DNA of 64,000 nt from the NCBI RefSeq assembly GCF_016907955.1, contig NZ_JAFBCX010000014.1:1-64000 (forward strand). Direction: 5' to 3'. The notes under the pieces are model-generated. The model did not search any database. It was not told the DNA's origin and worked only from the letters and a program-made list of their open reading frames with translations. Position numbers and translations under genes: made by a program. How positions within the stretch are numbered: position 1 is the first letter of the stretch; each line of letters starts with the position of its first letter. Source of the stretch: Lentzea nigeriaca (lineage in GTDB: Bacteria; Actinomycetota; Actinomycetes; Mycobacteriales; Pseudonocardiaceae). Of this stretch, positions 22,123 through 30,756 are shown piece by piece.

Positions 22123-25100
22123 GTGCGCCGAGCGCGCTGTTTGATGATCGCCGTCCTCGCCGCCGGACTGCTCGGTCCGGCGGCGACGGCACAGGTGGAA
22201 CCGCCCAGAGCCCAGGTGGGGCCGAGCAGTGTCATCACGTTGATCAGCGGTGACAAGGTCGTCGTGAACGAGCGAGGCGAGCTGCTCGGCGTGCAGGGGC
22301 GGCCCGGCATGCGGTTCGCCCAGTACGTGCGGGACGGCGACCAGTACGTGGTGCCGGCTGACGCTGTGGACGCGGTGGGGCAGGATCGCGTCGACAAGCG
22401 CTTCTTCAACGTCACGGCACTGCACACGTTCGGCTACACCGACGACAAGATCGACAGGATTCCGGTGCTGGACAACGGTTTCCGCGCGGCTGCTGCCATA
22501 CCGAAGAAGGAAGCCTCGCAGCGGTGGGCGCGGCGGGCGGCCGCGCGGAGTGCCGGAAAGCTGTGGCTGAACGGCAAGGCGAAGATCTCGCTCGACCAGA
22601 GCGTGCCGATGGTGGGGGCACCCGCGGCGTGGCAGTCCGGTTTCGACGGCACCGGCGTCACGGTCGCCGTGCTCGACACCGGCTACGACCAGAACCACCC
22701 CGAGCTCGCCGGTGCCGTGGCGGTGTCGAAGGACTTCACCCCGGCCGGCATCCAGGACAACATCGGCCACGGCACGCACGTGGCCGCGACGATCGCGGGA
22801 CGCAGCGACAAGTACTCCGGTGTGGCCAAGGGCGCGAAGCTCGCGGTCGGCCGCGTCTGCGAGGCGGACTGGTGCGACGAGAGCGCGATCCTGGCGGGGA
22901 TGGACTGGGCCGCGCGCGAGGTCAGGGCCAAGGTCGTCAACATGAGCCTCGGCAGCCGGATGGCGTCCGACGGCACGGATCCCATGTCGGTCAAGGCGAA
23001 CGAGCTCACGGCCGAGACCGGTGCGCTGTTCGTGGCCGCGGCGGGCAACTCGGGTGACCGCGTCAAGGTCGGCGGACCGGCGGCCGCCGACGCGGCACTC
23101 GCGGTGGCGAACCTGACCAAGTCCGGCGTGGTGAACGAATGGTCGTCGCGCGGGCCCAGGGAGCGCGACTTCGCGGTCAAGCCGGACATCGCGGCGCCGG
23201 GCACGGACATCGTGGCCGCGCGAGCCGCGGGAACGCTGTGGGACTACTACGTCGACGACCTGCACGCACGGCTGACCGGCACGTCGATGGCCGCGCCGCA
23301 CGTCGCCGGAGCGGCGGCGATCCTGGCTCAGCGCAACCCTTCCTGGACCGCGGCCGAGCTGAAGGCACACCTGATGGCGACGGTGAAGCCTGTCGCCGAC
23401 ACGCCATCGAGCGTCGGTAGCGGCCTCGTGGACGTGGGCCGTGCGGTGGCGCAGCAGGTGCGCGCGGACGTGGGCAGCCTGTCGTTCGGCTTGCTGGAAT
23501 GGCCGCACACCAAGACGTTCACGAAGACGATCACCTACTCGAACCCCGGTTCCGAACCCGTTTCGCTTGCGCTGCAGCACAACCTGGGCGCCGACTTCAC
23601 GGTTCCCGCCTCGGTGACGGTTCCCGCGGGCGGCACGGCGGCGGTCGACGTGGTGCTCGACCCGCGCAAGGGGAACGGCACGTTCTTCGGGCACATCAAG
23701 GCTTCCGGCGGCGGTGTCTCGCTGACGACCGCGGTCGGTGCGTACGTGCAGGAGGAGCGCGCCACGCTGACGGTGTCGATGATCGGCCGCGACGGCAAGC
23801 CGGTGCCCGACGAGTTCGTCGTGCTCGTCGACATGGCCACGCAGGAAGGGACGGTGCTCGACATCACCGACGGCGCCGGCTCGGCACGGGTCGCGGTGGG
23901 CGACTACGCGGTGATCGGCCGGATCGACGAGAAGACGGCGAACTACGCCTGGTTCACGCCGGTGTCGGCGACCGAGGTGGCCGGCCGCGTGTCGCTGACC
24001 GCGAACACCACCGTGACCCTGGATGCCAGGCAGGGCAAGGCGTTCGGCGTCGGTCTGCCCGACGACAGGTCCGAGGTGTGGTACCGCAACTCCGACCTGC
24101 GCGTGCCGTTGAAGCCCGGCAAGATCAACGGCGTCGCGAGCGTCATCGACGGCCGGGTGCCGATGTACGGCCTGTCGGTCGGCGCGGCGCTGCCTGAGCT
24201 GACCTACGACTCGAACCTCAAGGGCGGGCAGCCGCTGATCTCCGTCGCAGGAGGATTGCCGGTCCGGTACTGGGAAGCCAGCACCCGCCTGCCGGCGGGG
24301 GACCACCCGCTCGAGGTCGCCGAGCGCGGTTCGGACGTGCGCGGCAAGCTCGCGCTGGTCAGGACCGCGGGCGAGGACCCGTACGAGGTCGCTCGCGCCA
24401 TGCAGGCAGCGGGCGCGGTCGCCGTGCTGTGGGCAGGTCCGGTGCCGTTCGGGTTCGACGAGCGGTCGGCGATCCCCGTGATCGCGGTGGCGGAACACCT
24501 TGTGACCACGACGCCGGCGCGGCTGACGTTGCGCGCCAGCGACGGATCGCCGGTGTCCTACACGTTGTACCAGCAGGACAAGGGCGCGTTTCCGGTCGGA
24601 ACGCGGCCTATCCGCCGCTGGGAACTGGCCGAGGTCAAGGCGCGCTACTACACGTCGGGTTCCGGTGGCTGGGTCGGGCAACGCAACTACCCGGTCGTGA
24701 ACGGCGAGGCCAAGCTGAACTCCGGTGCCCTCGACGAGGCCCTGACGGCTCCCGTGCAGCGCACCGAGTACTACTCGGCGGGCAACGGCCTCGGCTGGTT
24801 CCACGAGGGCTTCGACGGCGCCACGTCCTACGCGGACCTCAAGGCGGTCACCTACGCACCGGGCAGGAAGTACGAGCGGTCCAACCACCGCGCGGTCGCC
24901 TCACCCCGGTTCGGCCGTCCGTCGGAGGTGACCTGGTCGCTCGGTGGCGGCGTCGACAGGACCGGTGGCGTGATCAACGTGCGGATCTCACCGTTCGGTG
25001 GATCCACGTGGGTGGAGAACTGGCGGAACAGCGGCTACGGCTCAGTGGAACTGCGGCACAACGACGAGGTGGTGGGCAACGCTCCCTACCGGGAAGGCTC

Positions 25101-25521
25101 CCTCCCCGCCACCGCTCGGGACGGCCGCTACAAGCTGACGCTGAGCGCGGCTCGTGACACGCCGGAGTTGTCGAAGAACGTCTACGCCACGTGGGGTTTC
25201 TCCGGTGCCGCGGACGGCAAGCTGCCGTTGCTGGAAGTCGACTACGCACTGCCGGTCGACCTGCGCAACAGCTGGAAGGCCGGTGTGCCGATGCCGGTGA
25301 AGTTCGCCGCGTCGCGTCAGTCCGGTGCCGGCAAGGCAACCATTCGTGAACTGCGCGCGTACGCGTCGTTCGACGACGGTGCCAACTGGGTGCCGGTGAA
25401 GTCGATCGTGCCCCCTGGTGGGGCACCTGGGGGTTACGTGTCGCTACGAGTGGTGGCTGAGGACACCGACGGCAACACGGTCGACCAAACGGTCGTGCGG
25501 GCCTACCGCCTGCGGGCGTAA
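22123..25521 (+). CDS. Large secreted subtilisin-like (S8) serine protease with PA-type insert
   Basis: The 1132-residue precursor has a signal peptide (RRARCLMIAVLAAGLLGPAA, TAQ), a propeptide to about residue 160, and an S8 catalytic domain with Asp185 (AVLDTGYDQNHPE), His216 (GHGTHVAATIAG) and Ser388 (GTSMAAPHVAGAA). A long C-terminal region of beta-rich modules contains a PA-like segment after the catalytic domain (GKLALVRTAGEDPYEVARAM). The GTG start at 22123 sits behind GGGGAGGAC. It is probably an extracellular protease for nutrient acquisition. The length is typical of multi-domain actinomycete S8 enzymes. Confidence 0.92.
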   Translation: MRRARCLMIAVLAAGLLGPAATAQVEPPRAQVGPSSVITLISGDKVVVNERGELLGVQGRPGMRFAQYVRDGDQYVVPADAVDAVGQDRVDKRFFNVTALHTFGYTDDKIDRIPVLDNGFRAAAAIPKKEASQRWARRAAARSAGKLWLNGKAKISLDQSVPMVGAPAAWQSGFDGTGVTVAVLDTGYDQNHPELAGAVAVSKDFTPAGIQDNIGHGTHVAATIAGRSDKYSGVAKGAKLAVGRVCEADWCDESAILAGMDWAAREVRAKVVNMSLGSRMASDGTDPMSVKANELTAETGALFVAAAGNSGDRVKVGGPAAADAALAVANLTKSGVVNEWSSRGPRERDFAVKPDIAAPGTDIVAARAAGTLWDYYVDDLHARLTGTSMAAPHVAGAAAILAQRNPSWTAAELKAHLMATVKPVADTPSSVGSGLVDVGRAVAQQVRADVGSLSFGLLEWPHTKTFTKTITYSNPGSEPVSLALQHNLGADFTVPASVTVPAGGTAAVDVVLDPRKGNGTFFGHIKASGGGVSLTTAVGAYVQEERATLTVSMIGRDGKPVPDEFVVLVDMATQEGTVLDITDGAGSARVAVGDYAVIGRIDEKTANYAWFTPVSATEVAGRVSLTANTTVTLDARQGKAFGVGLPDDRSEVWYRNSDLRVPLKPGKINGVASVIDGRVPMYGLSVGAALPELTYDSNLKGGQPLISVAGGLPVRYWEASTRLPAGDHPLEVAERGSDVRGKLALVRTAGEDPYEVARAMQAAGAVAVLWAGPVPFGFDERSAIPVIAVAEHLVTTTPARLTLRASDGSPVSYTLYQQDKGAFPVGTRPIRRWELAEVKARYYTSGSGGWVGQRNYPVVNGEAKLNSGALDEALTAPVQRTEYYSAGNGLGWFHEGFDGATSYADLKAVTYAPGRKYERSNHRAVASPRFGRPSEVTWSLGGGVDRTGGVINVRISPFGGSTWVENWRNSGYGSVELRHNDEVVGNAPYREGSLPATARDGRYKLTLSAARDTPELSKNVYATWGFSGAADGKLPLLEVDYALPVDLRNSWKAGVPMPVKFAASRQSGAGKATIRELRAYASFDDGANWVPVKSIVPPGGAPGGYVSLRVVAEDTDGNTVDQTVVRAYRLRA

Positions 25522-25554
25522 CCGCACAGCCGATCGGTCGTTGTAACCCCCTGC

Positions 25555-25626
25555 GGCACCTGCCTTGCTGCGCGAGACGAAGAAGGACGCGGCGTCTCGC
25601 GGACCGAGGCAGGTGCTGCCTTTTTC
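25555..25626 (+). terminator. Nested hairpin terminator with T tract after the S8 protease gene
   Basis: The outer stem is GCACCTGCCT / AGGCAGGTGC (25556-25565 and 25607-25616) and the inner stem is GCGAGACG / CGTCTCGC (25572-25579 and 25593-25600). TGCC and five T residues follow. This is a classic rho-independent terminator for the protease transcript. Confidence 0.8.
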
Positions 25627-25664
25627 GGTGGCCCGCGTGGCTGCCCTGTGATGGCATTCCGGCC

Positions 25665-26408
25665 ATGGGGACTTTCGAAGATCTGGTGGCCGAGGGGGCC
25701 GCGGTACCGCTGGAGGGCTGGGACTTCTCGTGGTTCGCGGGCCGTGCCACCGAGGAGCGGCCGCCGTGGGGCTACGCGTCGTTGATCGCGTCGAGGCTGG
25801 CGGCGGTGGAGTCCGCTCTGGATCTGCAGACGGGCGGCGGCGAGGTGACGGCGTCCGCACCGGTCAAACCACCCCTGCTGGCGGCGACGGAGTCGTGGCC
25901 GCCGAACGCACTTGTCGCCGCGAGGAACCTGCCCGGCGCGCTCGTCGTGCAGGCACCGGACTCCGGGCCGCTGCCGTTCCACTCCTCGATGTTCGACCTG
26001 GTGATCAGCCGGCACCCGGTGGTGACGCCGTGGGCGGAGATCGCGCGGGTGCTCAAGCCCGGCGGGACGTACTTCTCACAGCAGATCGGGGCCGGGACGA
26101 ACCGCGAGCTCACCGATTTCATGATGGGGCCGCAGCCGGTGAGCGACGCTCGCAGCACCGAGCGGGCGCGGGCGGGTGCCGTCGCCGCCGGGCTGGAGGT
26201 GCTGCGGCTGGAGTCCGTCGCGTTGCGGGTGGCGTTCTTCGACGTCGGCGCGGTGGTGCACTTCCTGCGCAAGGTGTTGTGGACCGTGCCTGGGTTCACC
26301 GTCGAGGCTTACCGGGACCGGCTCCTGGACCTGCACGAGCACATCCAGGAGCACGGCGAGTTCGTCTCCACCTCGACCCGGTTCCTGATCGAGGCCCGCA
26401 GGCCCTAG
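25665..26408 (+). CDS. SAM-dependent methyltransferase (class I, UbiE-like)
   Basis: The 247-residue protein has a compact class I methyltransferase core: the SAM-binding loop position LDLQTGGGEVTASAP, the acidic segment LVVQAPDSGPLPFHSSMFDL, VISRHPVVTPWAEIARVLKP followed by GGTYFSQQIG. A C-terminal helical and sheet region ends FVSTSTRFLIEARRP. The N-terminus before the SAM loop is longer than in UbiE. Substrate unknown. It stands alone after the protease terminator. Confidence 0.8.
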   Translation: MGTFEDLVAEGAAVPLEGWDFSWFAGRATEERPPWGYASLIASRLAAVESALDLQTGGGEVTASAPVKPPLLAATESWPPNALVAARNLPGALVVQAPDSGPLPFHSSMFDLVISRHPVVTPWAEIARVLKPGGTYFSQQIGAGTNRELTDFMMGPQPVSDARSTERARAGAVAAGLEVLRLESVALRVAFFDVGAVVHFLRKVLWTVPGFTVEAYRDRLLDLHEHIQEHGEFVSTSTRFLIEARRP

Positions 26409-26417
26409 AGCCCGTTC

Positions 26418-26484
26418 AGTTGGCGGTAGTGGGAGTGATCTGTAGTCGCTTGGTAACCACAACCAACTCGCGAGCGCGGGACCG
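26418..26484. repeat. Intergenic hairpin repeat, copy A
   Basis: The element begins AGTTGGCGGTAGTGG and ends ACAACCAACTCGCGAGCGCG, an imperfect inverted repeat (AGTTGG ... CCAACT). A second copy with the same ends lies at 46843-46916, and the first 12 bases recur at 47049-47060. It is gene-free and behaves like a dispersed REP/MITE-type element. Confidence 0.5.
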
Positions 26485-26505
26485 TGGGAGCGCGGCCGTC
26501 CGGGT

Positions 26506-26641
26506 GCAAGTACCACTCAGCTCTTGATCGACACGCCCCGACTGCCTCCAACGTGGTCGCCGTGTCGCGTCCACGGGAGGCCTGTTGGTAGTAGGAACAT
26601 GCCTGTTGATGTTGAGTTGGTGGTACTTGCAGACGTCATCA
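26506..26641. repeat. 136-bp element bounded by a perfect 12-bp inverted repeat
   Basis: TGCAAGTACCAC at 26506-26517 and its exact complement GTGGTACTTGCA at 26630-26641 bound a gene-free segment between a methyltransferase gene and the helicase 3' end. It could be a MITE-like remnant or a long stem-loop at the helicase transcript end. No target duplication was recognised. Confidence 0.4.
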
Positions 26642-26668
26642 GAGCCGACGCCGACTTCGATACAAGTG

Positions 26669-28330
26669 CTAGCGCGGCTGGCGCTCGCGGCGCACCGTGA
26701 CGCGCTTGCCCTTGATGGTCGCGTCCCGCAGCGACATGATCACGTCGTTCGCCGCCGGGCCCGGCACCTCGACCAGCGAGAACCGGTCCGCGATCTCGAT
26801 CGCGCCGATGTCGCGGCCCTTCAGCTTCGTCTCGCCGGTGATGGCGCCGACGATGTCCTGCGGGCGGATGCCCGACGAGCGGCCCGCGCCCAGGAACAGC
26901 CTCGTCATGCCCTCGGACGGGCCGCGGCGCTCGCGGCGCGGCCCGGCGGGGGCACCGTCGCGGCGCGGGCGGTCCTCGCGCGGACGGACCTCCGGAATCT
27001 CCTCCTCGTCCGCGGCGGCGCCGGAGGCCTCGTGGGCGAGCTTCACGGCGGCCAGTGCGATGTCCATGACGTCGAACTCGTCGGCCAGGGTCTCGACGAC
27101 GACCCGGAAGCGGGAGAGGTCGTCCTCCATCAGCGATTCCTGCAGCGACGAGCGGGTCAGCTCCAGCTGGCGGGCGCGCAGGTCGGCGACCGTCGGCACC
27201 TTCTCCATCGGGATCTTGGTCTTGGTGACGCGCTCGATGGTCTTGAGCATCGAGTTCTCGCGCGGCTCGACCAGGGTGATCGCGACGCCCTCGCGGCCGG
27301 CGCGGCCGACGCGGCCGATGCGGTGCGTGTAGGCCTCGGGCGCGGACGGCACGTTGTAGTTGACGACGTGCGTGAGCTGCTCGATGTCGAGGCCTCGGGC
27401 GGCGACGTCGGTGGCCACCAGCAGATCGGCGGTGCCGCCGCGCAGGCGCGACATCACGCGGTCGCGCTGCTCCTGGCTGATGCCGCCGTGCAGCGACTCG
27501 GCGCGGTAGCCGCGGCCGTTCAGCGTCTCGGTGAGCTGGTCCACCTCGTCACGGGTGCGGCAGAAGACGACGGCGGCGGTCGGCGACTCGACGTCCAGCA
27601 CGCGGCCGAGCGCCGCGGGCTTGTGCTCGCGGCGCACCAGGTACGCGGTCTGCCGGACGCGCGGGGCCTCGCCCGGCTCGGTCTTCTCGCGCTCGATCTG
27701 GATCAGCACCGGCTCGCGCAGGTGGCTCTTGGCCATGCGGTCGATGCGCGGCGGCATCGTGGCCGAGAACAGCACCGTCTGCCGCTCGGCCGGGGCCTCG
27801 GCGAGGATCGCGTCGATGTCCTCCGCGAAGCCCATGTCGAGCATCTCGTCGGCCTCGTCGAGCACGACGACCTGCAGGTCGCCCAGCGACAGCGTGCCGC
27901 GCTGCAGGTGGTCGATCGCGCGGCCGGGGGTCGCGACCACCACGTCGACGCCGCGGGACAGCTCACGCAGCTGACGGCCGATGGGCTGGCCGCCGTAGAT
28001 CGGCAGCACGCGCGCGCCCATGTGCCTGCCGTAGCGGTGCACCGCCTCCGACACCTGCACCGCCAGCTCACGGGTCGGGGCGAGCACGAGGGCGAGCGGC
28101 TTCTCGCCCTTGCCGATCCGGTCGGCGATGCGCTCGAGCAGCGGCAGCGCGAACGCCGCCGTCTTGCCCGTGCCGGTGGCCGCCTGGCCCAGCAGGTCGT
28201 TGCCTGCGAGCAGCGGTGGGATCGCTTCGCTCTGGATCGGCGTCGGCTCCTCGTAGCCCAGCGTGGCGAGTGCGTTGAGGATGTCGGGCCGCAGCCCCAG
28301 GTCGGCGAAACCGTTGTCGGCGGTGGTCAT
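26669..28330 (-). CDS. DEAD-box RNA helicase, DeaD/CsdA type
   Basis: The 553-residue ATP-dependent RNA helicase has the Q motif (GFADLGLRPDILNALATLGY ... PTPIQ), Walker A AATGTGKT, PTRELAVQV, the VLDEADEML box, SATMP, and in RecA domain 2 the motifs VATDVAARGLDI and HRIGRVGRAGR. The C-terminal region contains a low-complexity Arg/Asp/Glu/Pro linker (about 440-475) and a DbpA-like RNA-binding domain at the end (IRPQDIVGAITGETKLKGRD). This is the DeaD/CsdA plan for ribosome assembly and structured-RNA unwinding, often induced in the cold. No operon partner is seen. Confidence 0.95.
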   Translation of the reverse strand: MTTADNGFADLGLRPDILNALATLGYEEPTPIQSEAIPPLLAGNDLLGQAATGTGKTAAFALPLLERIADRIGKGEKPLALVLAPTRELAVQVSEAVHRYGRHMGARVLPIYGGQPIGRQLRELSRGVDVVVATPGRAIDHLQRGTLSLGDLQVVVLDEADEMLDMGFAEDIDAILAEAPAERQTVLFSATMPPRIDRMAKSHLREPVLIQIEREKTEPGEAPRVRQTAYLVRREHKPAALGRVLDVESPTAAVVFCRTRDEVDQLTETLNGRGYRAESLHGGISQEQRDRVMSRLRGGTADLLVATDVAARGLDIEQLTHVVNYNVPSAPEAYTHRIGRVGRAGREGVAITLVEPRENSMLKTIERVTKTKIPMEKVPTVADLRARQLELTRSSLQESLMEDDLSRFRVVVETLADEFDVMDIALAAVKLAHEASGAAADEEEIPEVRPREDRPRRDGAPAGPRRERRGPSEGMTRLFLGAGRSSGIRPQDIVGAITGETKLKGRDIGAIEIADRFSLVEVPGPAANDVIMSLRDATIKGKRVTVRRERQPR

Positions 28331-28368
28331 GACGGATATCTTCCCTCACCGCCCGACATCGCACTCAC

Positions 28369-29340
28369 TCAGACCGGGCTGACCCGCACGTCAGTGCTGC
28401 TCGTCACCCCGTTCACGGTCACCGAGAGCCCGATCTGACCTGGCCTGAGCGCGGTCAGCAGCCCCGTGCGGGGATCGAGCCACGCCACGTGCCACGGCCG
28501 CACCCGGACAACTCTCCCAACGTGCAGGCCGGGTGACCCACTCCACACCGCGCCCACCAGGTACTTCACCGGCAGCGTCCGCGAGCCATGTTTCAACGTC
28601 GCCGCAACCGTTTCCGGCCTGCCGAGCCGCGGGGTGGCCGGAGCGTGCAGCTGGAGCGAGTCCACCTGCGGCCGGATCTCCGCGCCTTCAGACCGCAGCC
28701 GGTAACGCCGACGAGGGTCCAGCCGGTGAAGCCTCCTGCTCGACTTGCGCCTTGCCCGAGTTGCCGTTGACCACGTACGGGATGCCGTCCACTGTGGACG
28801 CGAAGAAGTCGCCGACGTGACCGCCGATGAATGCCGTGGGTTTGTCGCGTTCGGACAGCAGCTTCTCGAAGTAGGCCGCTTCCATGTGGTTGGGCAGCTG
28901 GCTCGTGCACGCGGGAGTGGGGTCGCGCGGAGGGTGGTGCATCATCATGATGGCCTGGCCTTCGGCGGTCTGGAGTGTTTTTCGGAGCATCTCCATCTGG
29001 TCGAAGCGGCCGCCTCTGATCGTTCCGGTCGACGAGTGGGTGCCGGTGTGGCCGTTCGGTTCCGGCGAAGCCGAGCCGGTCGCGCGGGCCGAGCCGAAAG
29101 TCCACTGTGGAGCGTCCTGGTCGAAGGTGGCGATCAGGTCGTCGGTCACACCGACCGTGACGGCCACCAGGGTTTCCTTGGCCTGGGCTCGATCCCTGAT
29201 CGTGGTCGCGCCGGGGCCGAGTGCTCTGACTCGCAGGTCCGGTGTGGCCTCGATGACCTGGCGGTGATGTCGGCGTGAGCAGGGGAAACGGGCGCAAGGA
29301 GGGCAGCGATGATGATCACCGCAAGTGCACGTCTCGTCAC
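28369..29340 (-). pseudogene. Broken secreted metallophosphoesterase gene (at least two frameshifts)
   Basis: Reading 5' to 3' on the minus strand, a signal peptide (MTRRALAVIIIAALLAPVSP, AHAD) begins at 29340. The frame then changes near 29262 to continue VIEATPDLRVRALGPG ... MEMLRKTLQTAEGQAIMMMH (the HHPP metal motif) ... FIGGHVGDFFASTVDGIPYV. Near 28710 it changes again to a frame reading DSLQLHAPATPRL ... SGSPGLHVGRVVRVRPWHVA to the stop at 28369. The pieces are in the order of one calcineurin-like phosphoesterase with a C-terminal beta domain, but the total is shorter than intact homologues, implying internal deletion too. Inactivation looks real rather than a start-site problem. Confidence 0.72.
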
Positions 29341-29363
29341 GCACGGGAACCTAGACTGACCTC

Positions 29364-30218
29364 GTGAAGAATCGCCTGACGGTCTGCTCCTCGCACCTGA
29401 TCACCCTGCCGAGCGCGCCCCACGGCCCGGTGCGCGCGGCGATCGCGACGGCCCGCGAAGCCGTGGCGGCCTTCGACCCGGAGCTCGTGGTCTTCTTCGG
29501 CACCGATCACCGACGGGCGTTCCGCGCGGTCGTCCCCACCTTCGCGGTCGTCCTGGCGGCCACGGCCCAGGGTGACGTGGCCGGCCCCGTCGGCACCTAC
29601 GACGTGCCCTCCGAACTGGGCCGCGCCCTGGTGGCCAACCTCGTGGCGCACGACTTCGACGTCGCCACGGCGTACGAGGCCGCGCTGGACCACGCGTTCG
29701 GCCACACGACCCGCGACCTGCTCGGCGAGATCGACGCCAGACCGGTGCTGCCGATCTTCATCAACTGCGCCTCGCCACCGCACGCGTCCTTCCGCCGCGC
29801 GGCGTCGCTGGGACGCCGCGTCGGCGAGTTCTTCGCTGACAAGCGAGTGCTGTACGTGGGCTCGGGCGGCCTGGCACACGACCTCCCCGGCTTCCGCGAG
29901 CCCGAGACGGGGGCGGTACTGACGGAAGAAGAGCGCCAGGCGTGGATCAAATCGGTCAACGAACGGGCGCGCGCCGAAGGCACGATCCGCGAACTCGTGC
30001 GCACATGGGACGAGTCCTTCCTGGCCGGTGTCGGCGGGACGTCGTGGGACTGGCTCGACGAGATCGGCACTGACCTGGTCGAGCGGGGAGGCAACGGCGC
30101 GGCCGAGTGCCTCACCTGGACGGCGGCGTGGGCCGCCGGTGGTCAGGCCCTGACGACCCTCGCGCACGAGTTCGACTCCAACGGCCGCGCCGTCGTGATG
30201 TCACAGGCCTTCAAGTAG
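29364..30218 (+). CDS. Class III extradiol ring-cleavage dioxygenase (MhpB/LigB-like)
   Basis: The 284-residue protein resembles 2,3-dihydroxyphenylpropionate 1,2-dioxygenase (MhpB) of the LigB superfamily. It has the early SSHLITLPSAPHG, ELVVFFGTDHRRAFRAVVPT, the DHAFGHTTRDLLGEI segment with conserved His residues, LPIFINCASPPHASFRRAAS and YVGSGGLAHDLPGF. Such enzymes use Fe(II) to open catecholic rings by meta cleavage. It lacks neighbouring hydrolase and hydratase genes, so a solitary catabolic or detoxifying role is likely. GTG at 29364 is the start. The end overlaps the next convergent gene by 8 bases. Confidence 0.82.
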   Translation: MKNRLTVCSSHLITLPSAPHGPVRAAIATAREAVAAFDPELVVFFGTDHRRAFRAVVPTFAVVLAATAQGDVAGPVGTYDVPSELGRALVANLVAHDFDVATAYEAALDHAFGHTTRDLLGEIDARPVLPIFINCASPPHASFRRAASLGRRVGEFFADKRVLYVGSGGLAHDLPGFREPETGAVLTEEERQAWIKSVNERARAEGTIRELVRTWDESFLAGVGGTSWDWLDEIGTDLVERGGNGAAECLTWTAAWAAGGQALTTLAHEFDSNGRAVVMSQAFK

Positions 30219-30459
30219 GCGGCATCTCGACGGTGGAGAGCGCGTCGGCCTCGGCCAGGTACAGGCGGCCGAGGTCGATGAGCAGCGTGCCCAGCTCCCG
30301 GTAGCGCTCCGCGCGCTCGACGTCGGGAATCAGCCCGCACGTGCGCAACATATTTTGCGCGAGCACCTCCCCGAACTGTGGATAACTCTTCACCACCTCA
30401 CGCGAGAGGCGTTGAAGAGATATGCGCAGCAGGTCCTCGGTCAGGATTTCCGCGGCCAT
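30211..30459 (-). CDS. Small hypothetical protein (82 aa)
   Basis: This short, mostly helical protein (MAAEILTEDLLRISLQRLSR ... LGTLLIDLGRLYLAEADALS) is not assigned to a family here. Its ATG lies inside the end of the small zinc-finger gene (19-base overlap), so the two form a coupled pair transcribed away from the XRE-DUF5753 regulator. This context suggests an accessory to that regulatory locus. Confidence 0.6.
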   Translation of the reverse strand: MAAEILTEDLLRISLQRLSREVVKSYPQFGEVLAQNMLRTCGLIPDVERAERYRELGTLLIDLGRLYLAEADALSTVEMPPT

Positions 30460-30653
30460 GGCAGGATCCCCTCGCTCTCGCGCCAGACGCCGTCGCAGTC
30501 CCAGCAGGTCGGCCAGCAGATCTTGTCACGCCACAGGCTGAACTCCTGTGGCACAAAGGGATCGCCGCACAGTGTTTCGACGAGCTGTCCCCTGGTCAGC
30601 TCGTCGAGGATGGCATGACGCAGCCCCTCGTGGGGCATCCAACGAAACTTCAC
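30441..30653 (-). CDS. Small zinc-finger-type protein (70 aa)
   Basis: The protein has an early FRWMPHEGLRHA segment, LVETLCGDPFVPQ, and a CxxC pair in ICWPTCWDCDGVWRESEGIL. The arrangement resembles small zinc-finger proteins that sit next to XRE-DUF5753 regulators in the Pseudonocardiaceae. The coordinating set (an early His or Cys plus the late CxxC) is plausible but incomplete by eye. It is divergent from the XRE gene and overlaps the next small gene. Confidence 0.65.
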   Translation of the reverse strand: MKFRWMPHEGLRHAILDELTRGQLVETLCGDPFVPQEFSLWRDKICWPTCWDCDGVWRESEGILPWPRKS

Positions 30654-30756
30654 AGAATTATTGTGGAACTTGGCCGGCCTCCAAGCTAACGCCCTTTTGG
30701 GTCATGTTGCGGTCAAACGTTCTGGAGCACCTCGGAATGGGGCTAACGTCCTCTCC

